From positions 248,001 through 312,000 of the forward strand of contig NZ_VZQZ01000004.1 of assembly GCF_008802365.1 (NCBI RefSeq): a stretch of DNA of 64,000 nucleotides, read 5' to 3'. This DNA comes from Oryzomonas japonica (GTDB lineage: Bacteria; Desulfobacterota; Desulfuromonadia; Geobacterales; Pseudopelobacteraceae). The notes below the pieces were generated by a model that saw only the letters and a list, made by a program, of their open reading frames with translations, had not been told where the DNA came from and did no database searches. How positions within the stretch are numbered: the first letter of the stretch is position 1; every line of letters begins with the position of its first letter. Shown here piece after piece: positions 17,249 through 27,347 of this stretch. The position numbers and the translations under genes are program-made.

Positions 17249-18304
17249 ATGGAACTACACGTTACCCTGAACAAGAGTTTCGGAACCTTTTCCCTGGATA
17301 TGGCCTTCACGGTCCAGGGGGAGCGCATCGGCGTCTTCGGGCCGTCGGGATGCGGGAAGTCCACGCTGGTGAGCCTGCTGGCCGGATTGCAGCAACCGGA
17401 CAGCGGCAGCATCAGCCTGGACGGGGAGGTGCTCTACGACAGCCACGGCGGCATCAACGCCCCCCCCGAGCAGCGCCGCATCGGCATCGTCTTCCAGCGC
17501 CCCTACCTGTTCCCCCATATGAGCGTCAAGGCAAATCTCCTGTACGGTTTCAAACGGTGCGCCGCGGCAAACCGCACGGTGGATTTCGACAGCCTGGTGG
17601 AGGTGTTGCAGATCGGCCACCTGTTGTCCCGCAGCGTGCACAACCTCTCGGGGGGCGAGAAACAACGCGTAGGCATCGGCCGGACGGTGCTCTCCAATCC
17701 CCGCCTGCTGTTGCTGGATGAACCGTTGTCGGCCTTGGACGACAATCTCAAATTTCAGATCATCGATTACCTGAAGGCGGCCAGCGCGGCGTTCCGTATC
17801 CCCTATATCTTTATTTCCCACTCGCTCCTGGAGATGCGCATCATGACGGACCGGGTACTCGCGGTGAGTGCCGGGCGCATCGCCGCCCAGGCAACGGCCG
17901 AGGAGCTGGCCCGCTCCCAGATGGGGCGGAGCCCAATCGGCTACATCAACCTCCTGAGGCTGGACAAGCCGCGCAGGATCAACGGTGTATCCGCCTATGC
18001 CTGGGGCGGGACCGAACTGGTGATCTCCACCGTCGGCGACCGGCCGGAGGCGCTGTTCGAACTCTCCTCCAAGGACATCATCCTCCTCAAGCAGCACCCG
18101 GACGCCATCAGCGCCAGAAACCTGCTCGAATGTATTGTGGCGGACACCTTCCACTCCGGCAACAAGGTCGGGGTGGAGTTGGCCTGCGGCGACGGCAAAC
18201 TCGTGGCCGAGGTCGTGCCCGAGGCCGCTCGCGAGTTGGGGATCGCAAGGGGCAGCAGGCTCTTCGCGGCCATCAAGGCCTCGGCGTTTCGCCGGCTCGA
18301 ATGA
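17249..18304 (+). CDS. modC: Molybdate ABC transporter ATP-binding protein ModC
   Basis: A 351-residue ATPase with Walker A GPSGCGKST, Q-loop VFQRPYLFPHMSV, signature LSGGEKQR, Walker B LLLLDEPLSALDD and switch His in FISHS. A C-terminal Mop/TOBE domain (about 285-350) can bind molybdate and inhibit uptake when the cell is replete. Last gene of modDABC. Confidence 0.95.
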   Translation: MELHVTLNKSFGTFSLDMAFTVQGERIGVFGPSGCGKSTLVSLLAGLQQPDSGSISLDGEVLYDSHGGINAPPEQRRIGIVFQRPYLFPHMSVKANLLYGFKRCAAANRTVDFDSLVEVLQIGHLLSRSVHNLSGGEKQRVGIGRTVLSNPRLLLLDEPLSALDDNLKFQIIDYLKAASAAFRIPYIFISHSLLEMRIMTDRVLAVSAGRIAAQATAEELARSQMGRSPIGYINLLRLDKPRRINGVSAYAWGGTELVISTVGDRPEALFELSSKDIILLKQHPDAISARNLLECIVADTFHSGNKVGVELACGDGKLVAEVVPEAARELGIARGSRLFAAIKASAFRRLE

Positions 18305-18322
18305 TTATCCCGCAAGTAGGGA

Positions 18323-18352
18323 TTGACAGTCGCCCTTGTTTTAAGGTAATTT
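18323..18352 (+). promoter_or_regulatory. Sigma-70 promoter for tRNA-Thr
   Basis: TTGACA followed after 18 nt by TAATTT. The start would be near 18359, about 83 nt before the mature tRNA. Confidence 0.5.
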
Positions 18353-18441
18353 ACCCTCCGCTGAAGCGTTGCTGGATTGATTTGTAGCGAAAAATACCCC
18401 GCAAACCCGCATCAAATAACGCTTTGTTGCGCCAATTAGTT

Positions 18442-18517
18442 GCCATCTTAGCTCAGTTGGTAGAGCAATTGATTCGTAATCAATAGGTCGCCGGTTCGAT
18501 TCCGGCAGATGGCTCCA
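18442..18517 (+). tRNA. tRNA-Thr (anticodon CGT)
   Basis: A complete cloverleaf of 76 nt. Acceptor stem GCCATCT/AGATGGC, D-arm GCTC..GAGC, anticodon stem ATTGA/TCAAT with loop TTCGTAA (anticodon CGT, reads ACG), T-arm GCCGG-TTCGATT-CCGGC, and encoded CCA end. It is followed by a hairpin at 18528. Confidence 0.97.
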
Positions 18518-18527
18518 CCCAGTATAG

Positions 18528-18570
18528 ACAGGCACTCCCGTGATACGGCGAGTGCCTGTTGCATAAAAAA
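18528..18570 (+). terminator. Hairpin after tRNA-Thr
   Basis: A 10-bp stem ACAGGCACTC/GAGTGCCTGT with an inner CCG/CGG pairing. The downstream tract is A-rich rather than T-rich, so termination is likely but not typical. Confidence 0.5.
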
Positions 18571-18597
18571 ACAATGAATGGGTCTGAGGTCGTTTGT

Positions 18598-18945
18598 ATG
18601 GTAAACTATCGGTTGCTTTCGTTTGCGCTCGCCGTTTGCCCGCTCTGGGCGGTAAGCGTCCATGCCGACGAGGCGCGCTCCAAGTCTCAAACCCAGGTCC
18701 GTATCGGCAAGAAGGTCGTCTATCCCGCCTCCCGGGGGGATGTGGTGTTCGATCACGATATGCATGTGGATGAACTCAAAGGGGAATCGTGCGCCCCCTG
18801 TCATCGCAAGGACGGCCCCATGGGCAAGGATACCCTGGCCCGCTTCGATACCCGTATTGCCCACTATTTTTGCAAGGGATGCCATCGGGAGCGGGGGCGG
18901 GGCCCCACGGAGTGCCATGGGTGCCACAAGGTCCCGACAAAATAG
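18598..18945 (+). CDS. Small triheme c-type cytochrome (c7-like)
   Basis: A 115-residue periplasmic protein with a signal peptide (cleaved near VHA-DEA) and three heme-binding motifs: CAPCH, CKGCH and CHGCH. A VVFDHDMHV segment before the first motif supplies axial histidines, as in c7 cytochromes of the PpcA type that carry electrons across the periplasm. The start at 18598 was chosen for its GAGG site and for the signal peptide; an ATG eight codons upstream is possible. It may be expressed from the tRNA-Thr transcript or alone. Confidence 0.82.
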   Translation: MVNYRLLSFALAVCPLWAVSVHADEARSKSQTQVRIGKKVVYPASRGDVVFDHDMHVDELKGESCAPCHRKDGPMGKDTLARFDTRIAHYFCKGCHRERGRGPTECHGCHKVPTK

Positions 18946-19028
18946 CGCTCCGGCCCGGTAAATCCTCAAAAAAAGACTTGCTTCTCCATGGCTTGCTGTG
19001 GTACAAAAACAAAAAAGTTGTTCACTAG

Positions 19029-19059
19029 AAAGTGAGCTCGCAAGGCTCACTTTTTTTTT
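19029..19059 (+). terminator. Strong terminator just upstream of rimP
   Basis: AAAGTGAGC/GCTCACTTT stem, 7-nt loop and a nine-T run, ending only 12 bp before the rimP start. It may end the cytochrome transcript or act as a leader attenuator of the rimP-nusA-infB operon. Confidence 0.85.
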
Positions 19060-19071
19060 GCGAGATTTTAT

Positions 19072-19557
19072 ATGAGTACAATCAAAGGTGATGTTTGCGG
19101 GCTGGTGACCGAGATTGCCCTGCCGATTCTGGAATCCCTCGGCATGGAACTGGTCGATGTGGAGTTCGCCAAAGTAGGGCGCGATGGCGTGCTGCGGCTC
19201 TTTATCGACAAAGAGGGCGGCATTAACCTGGACGACTGCGCCGACGTCAGCCGCGAATTGTCGGCGGTCCTGGATGTGGAAGATGTCATCCCCGGCCACT
19301 ATTCCCTGGAGGTCTCTTCCCCGGGTCTGGATCGGCCCCTCAAGAAACCGGCCGATTATGAACGCTTTGTTGGCCGGTTGGTGAAGGTGCGTACTTTTGA
19401 AGCGTTACCCGACGACGCCGGCAACAAGCGCAAAACCTTTGTGGGACGGCTGGAAGGGCTGGCGGACGGCAACGTCGTCATAAAGCTCACCGAGGGGCAG
19501 TCCGCCTCGATCCCGCTGGAAAAGGTCGCCAAGGCCAATCTGGAATTCGAATTTTAA
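19072..19557 (+). CDS. rimP: Ribosome maturation factor RimP
   Basis: A 161-residue RimP, needed for 30S subunit maturation. The N-terminal domain has [24 protein letters not shown] and [15 protein letters not shown]; the hallmark SPGLDRPL sits between the domains; the C-terminal SH3-like domain ends with KANLEFEF. It is the first gene of the conserved rimP-nusA-ylxRQ-infB-rbfA group. Confidence 0.95.
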   Translation: MSTIKGDVCGLVTEIALPILESLGMELVDVEFAKVGRDGVLRLFIDKEGGINLDDCADVSRELSAVLDVEDVIPGHYSLEVSSPGLDRPLKKPADYERFVGRLVKVRTFEALPDDAGNKRKTFVGRLEGLADGNVVIKLTEGQSASIPLEKVAKANLEFEF

Positions 19558-19595
19558 GCTCATTTTTCCATATACATCAGTAAGGAGAAGCAATC

Positions 19596-20813
19596 GTGGA
19601 TACGAACATCAATCTCAAACATGCCATCGAACAGATCGTCAAGGAAAAGGGTATCGACCGGCAGGTGGTCATGGAGGCCATGGAGCAGGCGGTCTTGACC
19701 GCTGCCAACAAGAAATACCGCAATACGCGGGATCTTGAGGCCCATTACAATCCTGACTCGGGTGAGGTGGAACTGTTTGAGTTTGTAACCGTTGTGGAAG
19801 AGGTGCAGGACTCCTACAAGGAGATCGACCTCGAAGAAGCCCGCGAGATCGACCCCGAAGTGGAGGTCGGCGACTCCCTGGGGGAACGGCTTGATGCCAC
19901 CGGGTTTACCCGCATTGCCGCCCAGACCGCCAAACAGGTCATCATCCAGAAGGTGCGCGAGGCGGAGCGGGAAACCATCTTCAACGAGTACAGCGACCGC
20001 CAGTGGGAGATCATCACCGGCATGGTGCGGCGTTTCGAGAAGGGCGAGCTGCTGGTCGACCTGGGACGCGCCGAGGCGGCCCTCCCGACCAAGGAGCAGA
20101 TGCCGCGGGAGGTTTACCGTCCCGGTGATCGTATCCGCGCCATCATTACCGAAATCCGCATGACCACCAAGGGGCCGCAGATCATCCTTTCCCGCACCCA
20201 TCCCAGCATGCTGGCCAAGCTGTTCGAGCTTGAGGTGCCGGAGATTGCCGAAGGCATCGTGGAGATCAACGCCGTGGTGCGCGATCCGGGCAGCCGCGCC
20301 AAGATCGCCGTGTCTTCCAACGATTCGGATGTGGACCCGGTCGGCGCTTGCGTCGGCATGCGGGGCGCCCGCGTCCAGAACGTGGTCTCGGAACTGCGGG
20401 GCGAAAAGATCGACATCATCCCCTGGTCCGAGGATATTGCCCGCTTTGCCTGCAACGCCCTTTCACCGGCCCAGGTTTCCAAGGTGTTCGTGGATGAGGA
20501 TAACCGGGTGCTGGAGATCGTCGTGGCCGACGATCAGCTCTCCCTTGCCATCGGCAAGCGCGGCCAGAACGTCAGCCTTGCGGCCCGCCTGACCGGGTGC
20601 CGCATCGATATCAAGAGCGAATCCAAGGCGGCTGAGGCAGAACTGGCCCAGTTCGCTTCCTTTGACGGCACCCAGGGGGAAGAGGAGCCTGCGGCCGACG
20701 AGACTGCCGAAGGCGCCGAAGCCGTTGAAGGCTCCGAAGCCGTTGAAACTGCCGAGGCCGGGACCAACGATGCCGCAGCTGCGCCGGATGCCGAAGAGAA
20801 GCAGGCGGAGTAG
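19596..20813 (+). CDS. nusA: Transcription termination/antitermination protein NusA
   Basis: A 405-residue NusA binding RNA polymerase and nascent RNA. Order: N-terminal domain (1-125), S1 domain (about 130-200, [15 protein letters not shown]), then two KH domains carrying [21 protein letters not shown] and [18 protein letters not shown]. The tail is acidic and Glu/Ala-rich (about 350-405). The start is GTG 19596, with AAGGAG upstream. Confidence 0.95.
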   Translation: MDTNINLKHAIEQIVKEKGIDRQVVMEAMEQAVLTAANKKYRNTRDLEAHYNPDSGEVELFEFVTVVEEVQDSYKEIDLEEAREIDPEVEVGDSLGERLDATGFTRIAAQTAKQVIIQKVREAERETIFNEYSDRQWEIITGMVRRFEKGELLVDLGRAEAALPTKEQMPREVYRPGDRIRAIITEIRMTTKGPQIILSRTHPSMLAKLFELEVPEIAEGIVEINAVVRDPGSRAKIAVSSNDSDVDPVGACVGMRGARVQNVVSELRGEKIDIIPWSEDIARFACNALSPAQVSKVFVDEDNRVLEIVVADDQLSLAIGKRGQNVSLAARLTGCRIDIKSESKAAEAELAQFASFDGTQGEEEPAADETAEGAEAVEGSEAVETAEAGTNDAAAAPDAEEKQAE

Positions 20814-20822
20814 CGCACCGCC

Positions 20823-21428
20823 ATGCCCCGCCACGACGGTGGAGAAAAGCCGCAGCGCAGTTGTCTTGCGTGCCGCGAAACCAGGGATCGGGACCACCTG
20901 ATCCGTTTCGTGCTCTCCCCACAGGGGGAGGTGGTGCCGGATCTGGATGCCAAGCTGCCCGGCAGGGGCGCCTACACCTGTGTCGATGCCGCCTGTCTGG
21001 CTGCGGCGGTCAAGCAGCGCCAGTTCGGCCGCGCCTTCAAGCGCGAGGTGGCCGTGCCCGCTCCCGACGAGATGACCGCGCAGGTGGCGAAGCTTTTGCT
21101 CGAACGGGTCATGGGGTACATCGCCCTGGCCAACAAGGCCGGCAAGATCGTTGCCGGCGGTTCGATGGTCGGCGATGCGTTAAAAAGCAAAAACAAGCCG
21201 GGGCTGGTCCTGGTGGCGCGGGACGTTTCCGAGGCCATCGGTGAGAAGATCGCGGCCCAGGCGGCCGGCAACAACGTGCCCTGCCGGTGGGTACTGACAA
21301 AGGACGATTTCGGCGCTCTGCTCGGCAAAGCGCCGCGCAGTGCGATTGGTATCAAATCGAGTGGTTTTGTGGCGCAACTTTTGAAAACTATTGAACGATA
21401 TAGAAACTTCCTGGGGGAGGTGCAGTAA
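20823..21428 (+). CDS. YlxR-YlxQ (DUF448 / L7Ae-like) fusion RNA-binding protein
   Basis: A 201-residue protein joining two small proteins that are separate genes in Firmicutes. The N-terminal DUF448/YlxR domain (1-90) has [19 protein letters not shown] and GRGAYTC; the C-terminal L7Ae/YlxQ-like RNA-binding domain (about 95-195) has [19 protein letters not shown]. Its place between nusA and infB is the standard one. Probably involved in RNA or ribosome function; in B. subtilis YlxR has been linked to transcription regulation. Confidence 0.88.
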   Translation: MPRHDGGEKPQRSCLACRETRDRDHLIRFVLSPQGEVVPDLDAKLPGRGAYTCVDAACLAAAVKQRQFGRAFKREVAVPAPDEMTAQVAKLLLERVMGYIALANKAGKIVAGGSMVGDALKSKNKPGLVLVARDVSEAIGEKIAAQAAGNNVPCRWVLTKDDFGALLGKAPRSAIGIKSSGFVAQLLKTIERYRNFLGEVQ

Positions 21429-21430
21429 GT

Positions 21431-24151
21431 ATGAGCAAGATACGCGTGAGCAATCTGGCAGAAAAATTGGGTGTTGATGCCCGTGAGACCCTTGCCAGGC
21501 TCAAAGAGATCGGGGTTGAGGCCAAGTCGGCGGCCTCCCTGGTCGAAGAGGATGCCGTCAAGAAGTTGCTGACGCCTCAGCCCAAGGAAAGCAGTGCCAG
21601 CACCGAAGAGGTGCGGGTCACGACCAACATCATCAGGCGCCGCGCCAAAGCTGTTCCGGCGGCTCCGGCCGAAGAGGAAGCGCCGGCTCCGGTTGCCGCA
21701 GCCCCTGCAGCGCCCGTAGTTGCGGCCACTGTCGTTGCTCCTGCTCCTGCGGCCGCCGCGGTTGTGGAACCGGAGAAAAAGGCCGAACCGGCCCCGGCAG
21801 CCAAGGCCCCGGTGGTCAAGCCCGCCGAGCCTGAGGCTGTTGTTCCTCGTGAGGTGCCGCCGACAGCGGCCCCGGCACCGGCACCGACCGCCGTTGTGGA
21901 ACCGGTTGTCCCCGAGAAACCCAAGGCGCAGCCCGAAGTGCTGAGAGCCGGCCCCAATCAAGCCCGCATCCTGGGCCGGATGGAGATTCCGGGCGTTACC
22001 AGTCGTCCGACCCGCGTGGTGACAAAGGATGCGCCCCCCACGCCGCGCAACGCACCGCCTCGGCATGACGCGGCGGCACCCCGGAGCGCCGCTCCCGCAG
22101 GCGAACAGGACCGTTCCCGCATGAAGCAGGTGCAGCTTGCGCCGGCAGCCCCCTCGGCCGGCGACAGTCGCCGTCCCGGCGGGAAAAAGGACGGCCCGGG
22201 CCACGGCGGCGCCGATGCCGGCAAGGGCAAGAAGGGCGGCGCTGCTGCCGGCAAGGGCAAGAAGGAACAGCCGAAAAAACATGAGATCCTGGAAAAACGT
22301 GAACGCACCTTTGATCCGGTTTATCGGGGCGGCAAGAAGAAAGGCGGCAGGGAGCGGTCGGTCGAAACCCGCAAGACCGAGATTACCGTTCCCAAGGCCA
22401 TCAAGCGAATCATCCGCATCTCCGAGAGCATCAGCGTCGGCGAATTGGCCAAGCGTATGGGTATCAAGGCCAATGACCTGATCAAATCCCTGATGAAGAT
22501 GGGGATGATGGTCACCATCAACCATCCCTTGGATTACGACACCGCGGTCATTCTGGCCTCCGAGTACGGCTATGAAGTCGAAAACGTGGCGATTGACCTG
22601 GACGAGATTCTGGAATCGACCCCCGATGCGCCCGAAACCCTTGTAAAACGGCCGCCGGTCGTGACCATCATGGGCCACGTCGATCACGGTAAAACCTCCC
22701 TTCTGGACGCTATTCGCAAGGCCAATGTCATTGCCGGCGAGGCGGGAGGCATCACCCAGCATATCGGCGCCTACGACGTGGAGCTGAAGGGGCGCAAGAT
22801 CACCTTCCTCGATACCCCGGGCCATGAAGCGTTTACCGCCATGCGTGCCCGCGGCGCCAAGGTGACCGACATCGTCATTCTGGTCGTTGCTGCCGACGAC
22901 GGGGTCATGCCCCAGACCCGCGAGGCCATCAACCACTCCAAGGCCGCCGGGGTTCCGATCATCGTGGCGATCAACAAGATCGACAAGCCGGACGCCAAGC
23001 CGGAGCGGGTCAAGCAGGAACTGATGGAGTTCGGCCTGGTCGCGTCCGAGTGGGGCGGCGACGCCACCATGGTGGAGGTGTCGGCCAAAAAACGCCTCAA
23101 CCTGGAAGAACTGTTGGAAATGATCCTGTTGCAGGCCGATGTGATGGAGCTCAAGGCCAACCCCGACAAGCTGGCCAAGGGGACCATCGTGGAAGCCAAG
23201 CTGGACAAGGGACGCGGTCCGGTTGCCACAGTACTGGTGCAGGAAGGTACCCTCAAGGCGGGCGACTACTGCGTCGTCGGCATCCATTCCGGCCGTGTGC
23301 GTGCCATGCAGAACGACCGCGGAGAGAAGGTCCTGGTGGCCGGTCCCTCCAAGCCGGTGGAAGTGGTTGGCCTCTCCGGCGTGCCCGATGCCGGTGACGT
23401 CTTTGTGGCCATGCAGGATGAAAAACAGGCCAAGGAGATCGCCACCCTGCGCCAGATCAAGCTGCGCGAGGTGGAACTGGCCAAGCACACCAAGTTGACG
23501 CTGGAAGACCTGTACCGCAAGATTCAGAGCGGCGAGGTCAAGGACCTTAACGTCATCGTCAAGGGCGATGTGCAGGGGTCGGTGGAAGCGGTGGGCGAAT
23601 CGTTGCGCAAGCTGTCCACCGATGCGGTGCGGCTCAACGTCCTCCACTCCGCGGTCGGCGCCATCACCGAGACGGACGTCAACCTGGCTGCGGCATCCAA
23701 CGCCATCATCATCGGCTTCAACGTCCGCCCCGAGGTCAAGGCCCAGGGCCTGGCCGAGAAGGAAGGGGTCGATATCCGCCTCTACAACATCATCTACGAT
23801 GCGGTTGAGGATGTGAAAAAGGCCATGGAAGGCCTCCTGGAACCGACCTTCAAGGAAAAATACCTTGGGCGCGCCGAGGTGCGCGAACTGTTCTCGGTAC
23901 CCAAGATCGGTATCGTCACCGGTTGTCACGTTCAGGACGGCAAGATGCTGCGCAACGCCCAGGTCCGCCTGCTGCGCGACAACGTGGTGATCTACGAGGG
24001 CAAGATGTCGTCCCTGCGCCGTTTCAAGGACGATGTCAAGGAAGTGGCCAGCGGCTACGAATGCGGTATCGGCCTGGAGAATTACCACGACATCAAGGTC
24101 GGCGACCTCATCGAAGCGTTCGAGATGGAGAAGATCGCCGCGAAACTGTAG
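21431..24151 (+). CDS. infB: Translation initiation factor IF-2
   Basis: A 906-residue GTPase that brings fMet-tRNA to the ribosome. An N-terminal IF2N motif (1-50) is followed by a long Ala/Pro/Lys-rich linker (about 60-295) and a second IF2N-like segment with [20 protein letters not shown]. The G domain has [17 protein letters not shown] and NKIDKPDA, followed by domains II, III and IV. It starts 2 bp after the YlxR-YlxQ stop. Confidence 0.97.
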   Translation: MSKIRVSNLAEKLGVDARETLARLKEIGVEAKSAASLVEEDAVKKLLTPQPKESSASTEEVRVTTNIIRRRAKAVPAAPAEEEAPAPVAAAPAAPVVAATVVAPAPAAAAVVEPEKKAEPAPAAKAPVVKPAEPEAVVPREVPPTAAPAPAPTAVVEPVVPEKPKAQPEVLRAGPNQARILGRMEIPGVTSRPTRVVTKDAPPTPRNAPPRHDAAAPRSAAPAGEQDRSRMKQVQLAPAAPSAGDSRRPGGKKDGPGHGGADAGKGKKGGAAAGKGKKEQPKKHEILEKRERTFDPVYRGGKKKGGRERSVETRKTEITVPKAIKRIIRISESISVGELAKRMGIKANDLIKSLMKMGMMVTINHPLDYDTAVILASEYGYEVENVAIDLDEILESTPDAPETLVKRPPVVTIMGHVDHGKTSLLDAIRKANVIAGEAGGITQHIGAYDVELKGRKITFLDTPGHEAFTAMRARGAKVTDIVILVVAADDGVMPQTREAINHSKAAGVPIIVAINKIDKPDAKPERVKQELMEFGLVASEWGGDATMVEVSAKKRLNLEELLEMILLQADVMELKANPDKLAKGTIVEAKLDKGRGPVATVLVQEGTLKAGDYCVVGIHSGRVRAMQNDRGEKVLVAGPSKPVEVVGLSGVPDAGDVFVAMQDEKQAKEIATLRQIKLREVELAKHTKLTLEDLYRKIQSGEVKDLNVIVKGDVQGSVEAVGESLRKLSTDAVRLNVLHSAVGAITETDVNLAAASNAIIIGFNVRPEVKAQGLAEKEGVDIRLYNIIYDAVEDVKKAMEGLLEPTFKEKYLGRAEVRELFSVPKIGIVTGCHVQDGKMLRNAQVRLLRDNVVIYEGKMSSLRRFKDDVKEVASGYECGIGLENYHDIKVGDLIEAFEMEKIAAKL

Positions 24152-24190
24152 TTCCAAAGAGCATTCAAACTGATGGTGCCTAACCACTGA

Positions 24191-24231
24191 CCACCTCTCA
24201 CCCCTCCTTGATAAGGAAGGGTGAGAGGTGG
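24191..24231. repeat. Long perfect inverted repeat between infB and rbfA
   Basis: A 13-bp perfect arm (CCACCTCTCACCC/GGGTGAGAGGTGG) with additional inner TCCTT/AAGGA pairing. No T-run follows, so it is not a standard terminator; it could stabilise or process the polycistronic mRNA. Confidence 0.7.
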
Positions 24232-24349
24232 TTGATATGAGTGCCGTCATGAGTGCACGTTGGCATAGACTCCGCCCCAGAGGCATGGGGTTGCGGGGGC
24301 TGCCCTTGTGGCCGGCCCCTCGCGCCCTAAAGAAAAAGGTTGCATTTTT

Positions 24350-24700
24350 ATGGCACACAAACGTTCCGATAAGGTCGCCGAGACCATCCATGAGCTGATT
24401 TCTTCGATCCTCTCCCGGGGGCTCAACGACCCGCGTATCGGATTTGTCACCATCATTGCCGTGGAGGTCACCGAGGACCTGCGGCTGGCGCGGGTTTTCT
24501 TCACGGTCATCGGCGACGACCAGGCCAAGAAGGACAGCGAGGCCGGCCTGAACAGCGCCAAGGGGTTCCTGCGTCGCGAATTGGGCAAGAGCCTGACCAT
24601 GCGCTACACACCGGAAATCATCTTCAAGTACGATCATTCCGGGGAGTACGGCTCCCGGATAGACTCTCTCCTCAAGGAGATTGATACCCCGCATGAATGA
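24350..24700 (+). CDS. rbfA: Ribosome-binding factor A
   Basis: A 116-residue RbfA, a KH-fold protein needed for 16S rRNA 5' processing and 30S maturation. RSDKVAETIHELISSIL, LNDPRIGFVTI and LTMRYTPEIIFKYD are diagnostic. The start at 24350 gives the usual MAHKR N-terminus. Its end overlaps nrnA by 8 bp. Confidence 0.95.
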   Translation: MAHKRSDKVAETIHELISSILSRGLNDPRIGFVTIIAVEVTEDLRLARVFFTVIGDDQAKKDSEAGLNSAKGFLRRELGKSLTMRYTPEIIFKYDHSGEYGSRIDSLLKEIDTPHE

Positions 24701-25655
24701 AACCATTCAGGATATCGCATCGGTCATCCGCGCCAATACCTCGTTTCTGATCACCAGCCACGAAAGCCCGGACGGCGATGCGGTCGGCTCTACCCTGGCC
24801 CTGGCCTCGTTCCTGCGGAAGAGCGGCAAAGAGGTCTGCGTCCATCTGCGTGACCAGGTGCCTGATCTGTATGCCTTCCTGCCGGGTGCCGATACGGTTG
24901 CTCACCACATACCCGACCGGGATTTCGATGTGGCCTTTGTGCAGGATATAGGCGAGTTTAGCAGGGCGGGTGAAGAGTTCTGCTCCTTCAAACGCATCGG
25001 CACGCTGGTCAATCTGGACCATCATCTGGGGTGCGATAACTTCGGCCACCACAACCTGATCGATCCCCAGGCCGCGGCGACCGGTGTGCTGGTTCATCGG
25101 GTCATCAGCGCCTTGGGCGGCCCCATGGACCGGGATACGGCACTCTGCCTGTACGTCTCCATCATCACCGATACCGGCTCCTTCCGTTATTCCAACGCCA
25201 ACACCGAGGCCTTTGCCATTGCCGGCGAGATGATCGGCTACGGTATCAACGCCTGGGATGTGGCGGAACAACTCTATGAGAATCAGCCCCGCAAGCGTTT
25301 GGAACTGTTGTCCAAGTGCCTGCCCACCCTTGAGGTGATCAGCAACGGCCGGGCAGCTTCGGTAGCCGTGACCCTGGACATGTATGCCGTAACCGCTACC
25401 GACGCCGAGCTGACGGACGGGTTCATCAATTATCCCCGTTCCATACGCGGTGTGGAAGTGGCGATCTTCTTCCGCCAGCTGTCCGAGCAGCGCTACAAGG
25501 TCGGTTTCCGCTCCAAGGGCAAGGTCAACGTGGCCGGGTTTGCCGCCAGCATGGGCGGAGGCGGGCACCACAACGCCGCCGGCTGCACCGTGGACGGCAC
25601 CTTGGACGAGGTAAAGGCCAAGGTCTACGCCATCGTGGAATCCGCCCTTTGCTAG
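24693..25655 (+). CDS. nrnA: DHH-family oligoribonuclease / pAp phosphatase NrnA
   Basis: A 320-residue DHH/DHHA1 phosphoesterase that degrades short RNA oligos and 3'-phosphoadenosine 5'-phosphate. Visible are HESPDGDAVGS (metal ligands), VNLDHH (the DHH motif), TDTGSFRYSN, and the C-terminal GGGGHHNAAGC of DHHA1. The start at ATG 24693 lies inside the end of rbfA, which suggests translational coupling; a TTG at 24681 is too close to the AGGAGA site. Confidence 0.93.
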   Translation: MNETIQDIASVIRANTSFLITSHESPDGDAVGSTLALASFLRKSGKEVCVHLRDQVPDLYAFLPGADTVAHHIPDRDFDVAFVQDIGEFSRAGEEFCSFKRIGTLVNLDHHLGCDNFGHHNLIDPQAAATGVLVHRVISALGGPMDRDTALCLYVSIITDTGSFRYSNANTEAFAIAGEMIGYGINAWDVAEQLYENQPRKRLELLSKCLPTLEVISNGRAASVAVTLDMYAVTATDAELTDGFINYPRSIRGVEVAIFFRQLSEQRYKVGFRSKGKVNVAGFAASMGGGGHHNAAGCTVDGTLDEVKAKVYAIVESALC

Positions 25656-25791
25656 ATCGTCCCCGCTCCCCCCAAAACCGTCCGCACCACGGGGAACATC
25701 CTGCACGTTCGGCCGCAGCCCGGTACGGCGCCTTGCGCGTTCCGGCCCCCCTTCCGTTTTCGTGGTCGAGCACCGGTGCCCCCAGCCCCCT

Positions 25792-26700
25792 ATGAATGGT
25801 TTCGTGGTTATCGATAAACCGGTCGGCCTCACCTCCCATGATGTGGTCAACCGCGTGCGCAGGATTCTCGGCACCAGGAGGGTAGGACATACCGGTACCC
25901 TGGACCCCTTTGCCACCGGCGTCCTGCCGGTAGCGGTCAACGAGGGGACCAAGGCCATACCGTTTTTGGACGAAGGGCAGAAGGTCTATGAGGCGCTCCT
26001 GCGTCTCGGAGTAAAGACCGATACCCTGGACATGACCGGCCGGGTGCTGCACGAGGCCGACGGGACGCAGGTGAGCCGCGACCGTCTGGAAGCCGTGGTG
26101 GCGGACTTTACCGGCGAGATCAGCCAGATGCCTCCCATGTTCTCGGCCATCAAACAGGACGGGCAACCGCTGTACAAGCTGGCGCGCAAGGGGCAGGAAG
26201 TGGAGCGCCAGGCGCGCCAAGTGCAGATCTATTCCCTGGAGATCGTCTCCGTGGATCTGCCGCTGGTGGCCCTGCGGGTGGTCTGCTCCCGCGGCACCTA
26301 CGTGCGTTCCCTGGCGGACGACATGGGGGCGGCCCTCGGCTGCGGCGCCGCGCTCCAGGAATTGCGCAGGACGGCCAGCGGGCCGTTCACCATCGCAGCC
26401 AGCATGACCCTGGACGAATTGCAGGAGGCGGCGCAGGAGGGCAGGACCGAAGCGGTATGCCGAACCCCCTATGCCGTCCTCGGCCACCTGATGGATATCC
26501 CCCTGACCGATGCCGGTGTGGTCAAGGTCAGGCACGGCAGGGCGCCCGAACTGGACGAAACCGGTATTGCCGCCTGGCCGGCATGTGCCGCGCCCCTGAC
26601 GGTGCGCCTCTCCCAGGGGCAGGAACTTGTTGCGGTCGCGGAGCTCTCCTCTCTGGATGGAGAGGGGGTTCGTATTGCGCTGAAGCGGGTCTTCTGCTGA
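25792..26700 (+). CDS. truB: tRNA pseudouridine(55) synthase TruB
   Basis: A 302-residue enzyme forming pseudouridine 55 in tRNA. It begins MNGFVVIDKPVGLTSHDVV and carries the catalytic motif GHTGTLDPFATGVLP (catalytic Asp), then RGTYVRSLADDMG. The C-terminus has a PUA-like segment. No clear ribosome site precedes ATG 25792; a GTG 10 codons upstream is an alternative. Part of the nusA-rpsO-pnp region. Confidence 0.93.
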   Translation: MNGFVVIDKPVGLTSHDVVNRVRRILGTRRVGHTGTLDPFATGVLPVAVNEGTKAIPFLDEGQKVYEALLRLGVKTDTLDMTGRVLHEADGTQVSRDRLEAVVADFTGEISQMPPMFSAIKQDGQPLYKLARKGQEVERQARQVQIYSLEIVSVDLPLVALRVVCSRGTYVRSLADDMGAALGCGAALQELRRTASGPFTIAASMTLDELQEAAQEGRTEAVCRTPYAVLGHLMDIPLTDAGVVKVRHGRAPELDETGIAAWPACAAPLTVRLSQGQELVAVAELSSLDGEGVRIALKRVFC

Positions 26701-26808
26701 GTTACCGCTTTACAAATTTGCACGCATGTGCTATTTAAAAAAATCCATGATAAAGTTGCTATGCTGCTGCATACAAATAACAAACCGCAATGAAGGGAGG
26801 TGTTGACA

Positions 26809-27075
26809 GTGTTGGCATCCGAAAAAAAACAGGAAATCATCAACTCGTTCAAAACCCATGAAAGCGACACAGGTTCTCCGGAGGTGCAGATCGCTATTCT
26901 CACCGAGCGGATCACCTATCTGACCGAGCATTTCAAGATCCACAAAAAGGACCACCACAGCCGTCGCGGGCTTCTGAAGCTCGTCGGCCAGAGGAGGCGC
27001 CTTCTGGACTACCTCAAAGGCAAAGAGCTGGACAGGTACAAGAAGGTTATCGAACGACTCGGCATACGCAGGTAA
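26809..27075 (+). CDS. rpsO: 30S ribosomal protein S15
   Basis: An 88-residue S15, which binds 16S rRNA early in assembly. [20 protein letters not shown] and [21 protein letters not shown] are diagnostic. I chose GTG 26809 because GGGAGG lies 8 nt upstream and the protein then starts as in relatives; an upstream GTG at 26800 is too close to that site. Confidence 0.95.
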   Translation: MLASEKKQEIINSFKTHESDTGSPEVQIAILTERITYLTEHFKIHKKDHHSRRGLLKLVGQRRRLLDYLKGKELDRYKKVIERLGIRR

Positions 27076-27143
27076 TGGAAGGCAGTATGCCCGCTCTTTT
27101 GCGGGTATATTGCCTGCTCCATTTTTTGGTATGCTCGTTTCGC

Positions 27144-27173
27144 AAGAGGGCTTCACAGCCCTTTTATTTTTTG
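27144..27173 (+). terminator. Terminator between rpsO and pnp
   Basis: GGGCT-TCAC-AGCCC stem extended by A-T pairs, followed by TTTTATTTTTT. A larger imperfect hairpin at about 27074-27122 precedes it and could be an RNase processing site. Confidence 0.75.
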
Positions 27174-27347
27174 TTGGGGACGTGGGTAGAGTTGCCCTGA
27201 AGATCAAAGAACATCTGCCGATGGGACGCGGAGAACGGCCTTGAGCCAATCCAGCCCTGTTCCCGTGGCTTTTTCAGCAGATTATTGATTGTCGTTCAGG
27301 GATGCTGTAGCGACGGCCCCAACACAACCAAACAGGAGAATGAAGAT

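Noticed and set aside
20972-24706. 1244-aa open frame antisense to infB and its neighbours
   Set aside because: Arises from the codon bias of the GC-rich plus-strand genes; its composition (Gly, His, Leu, Asp repeats) mirrors the infB linker.
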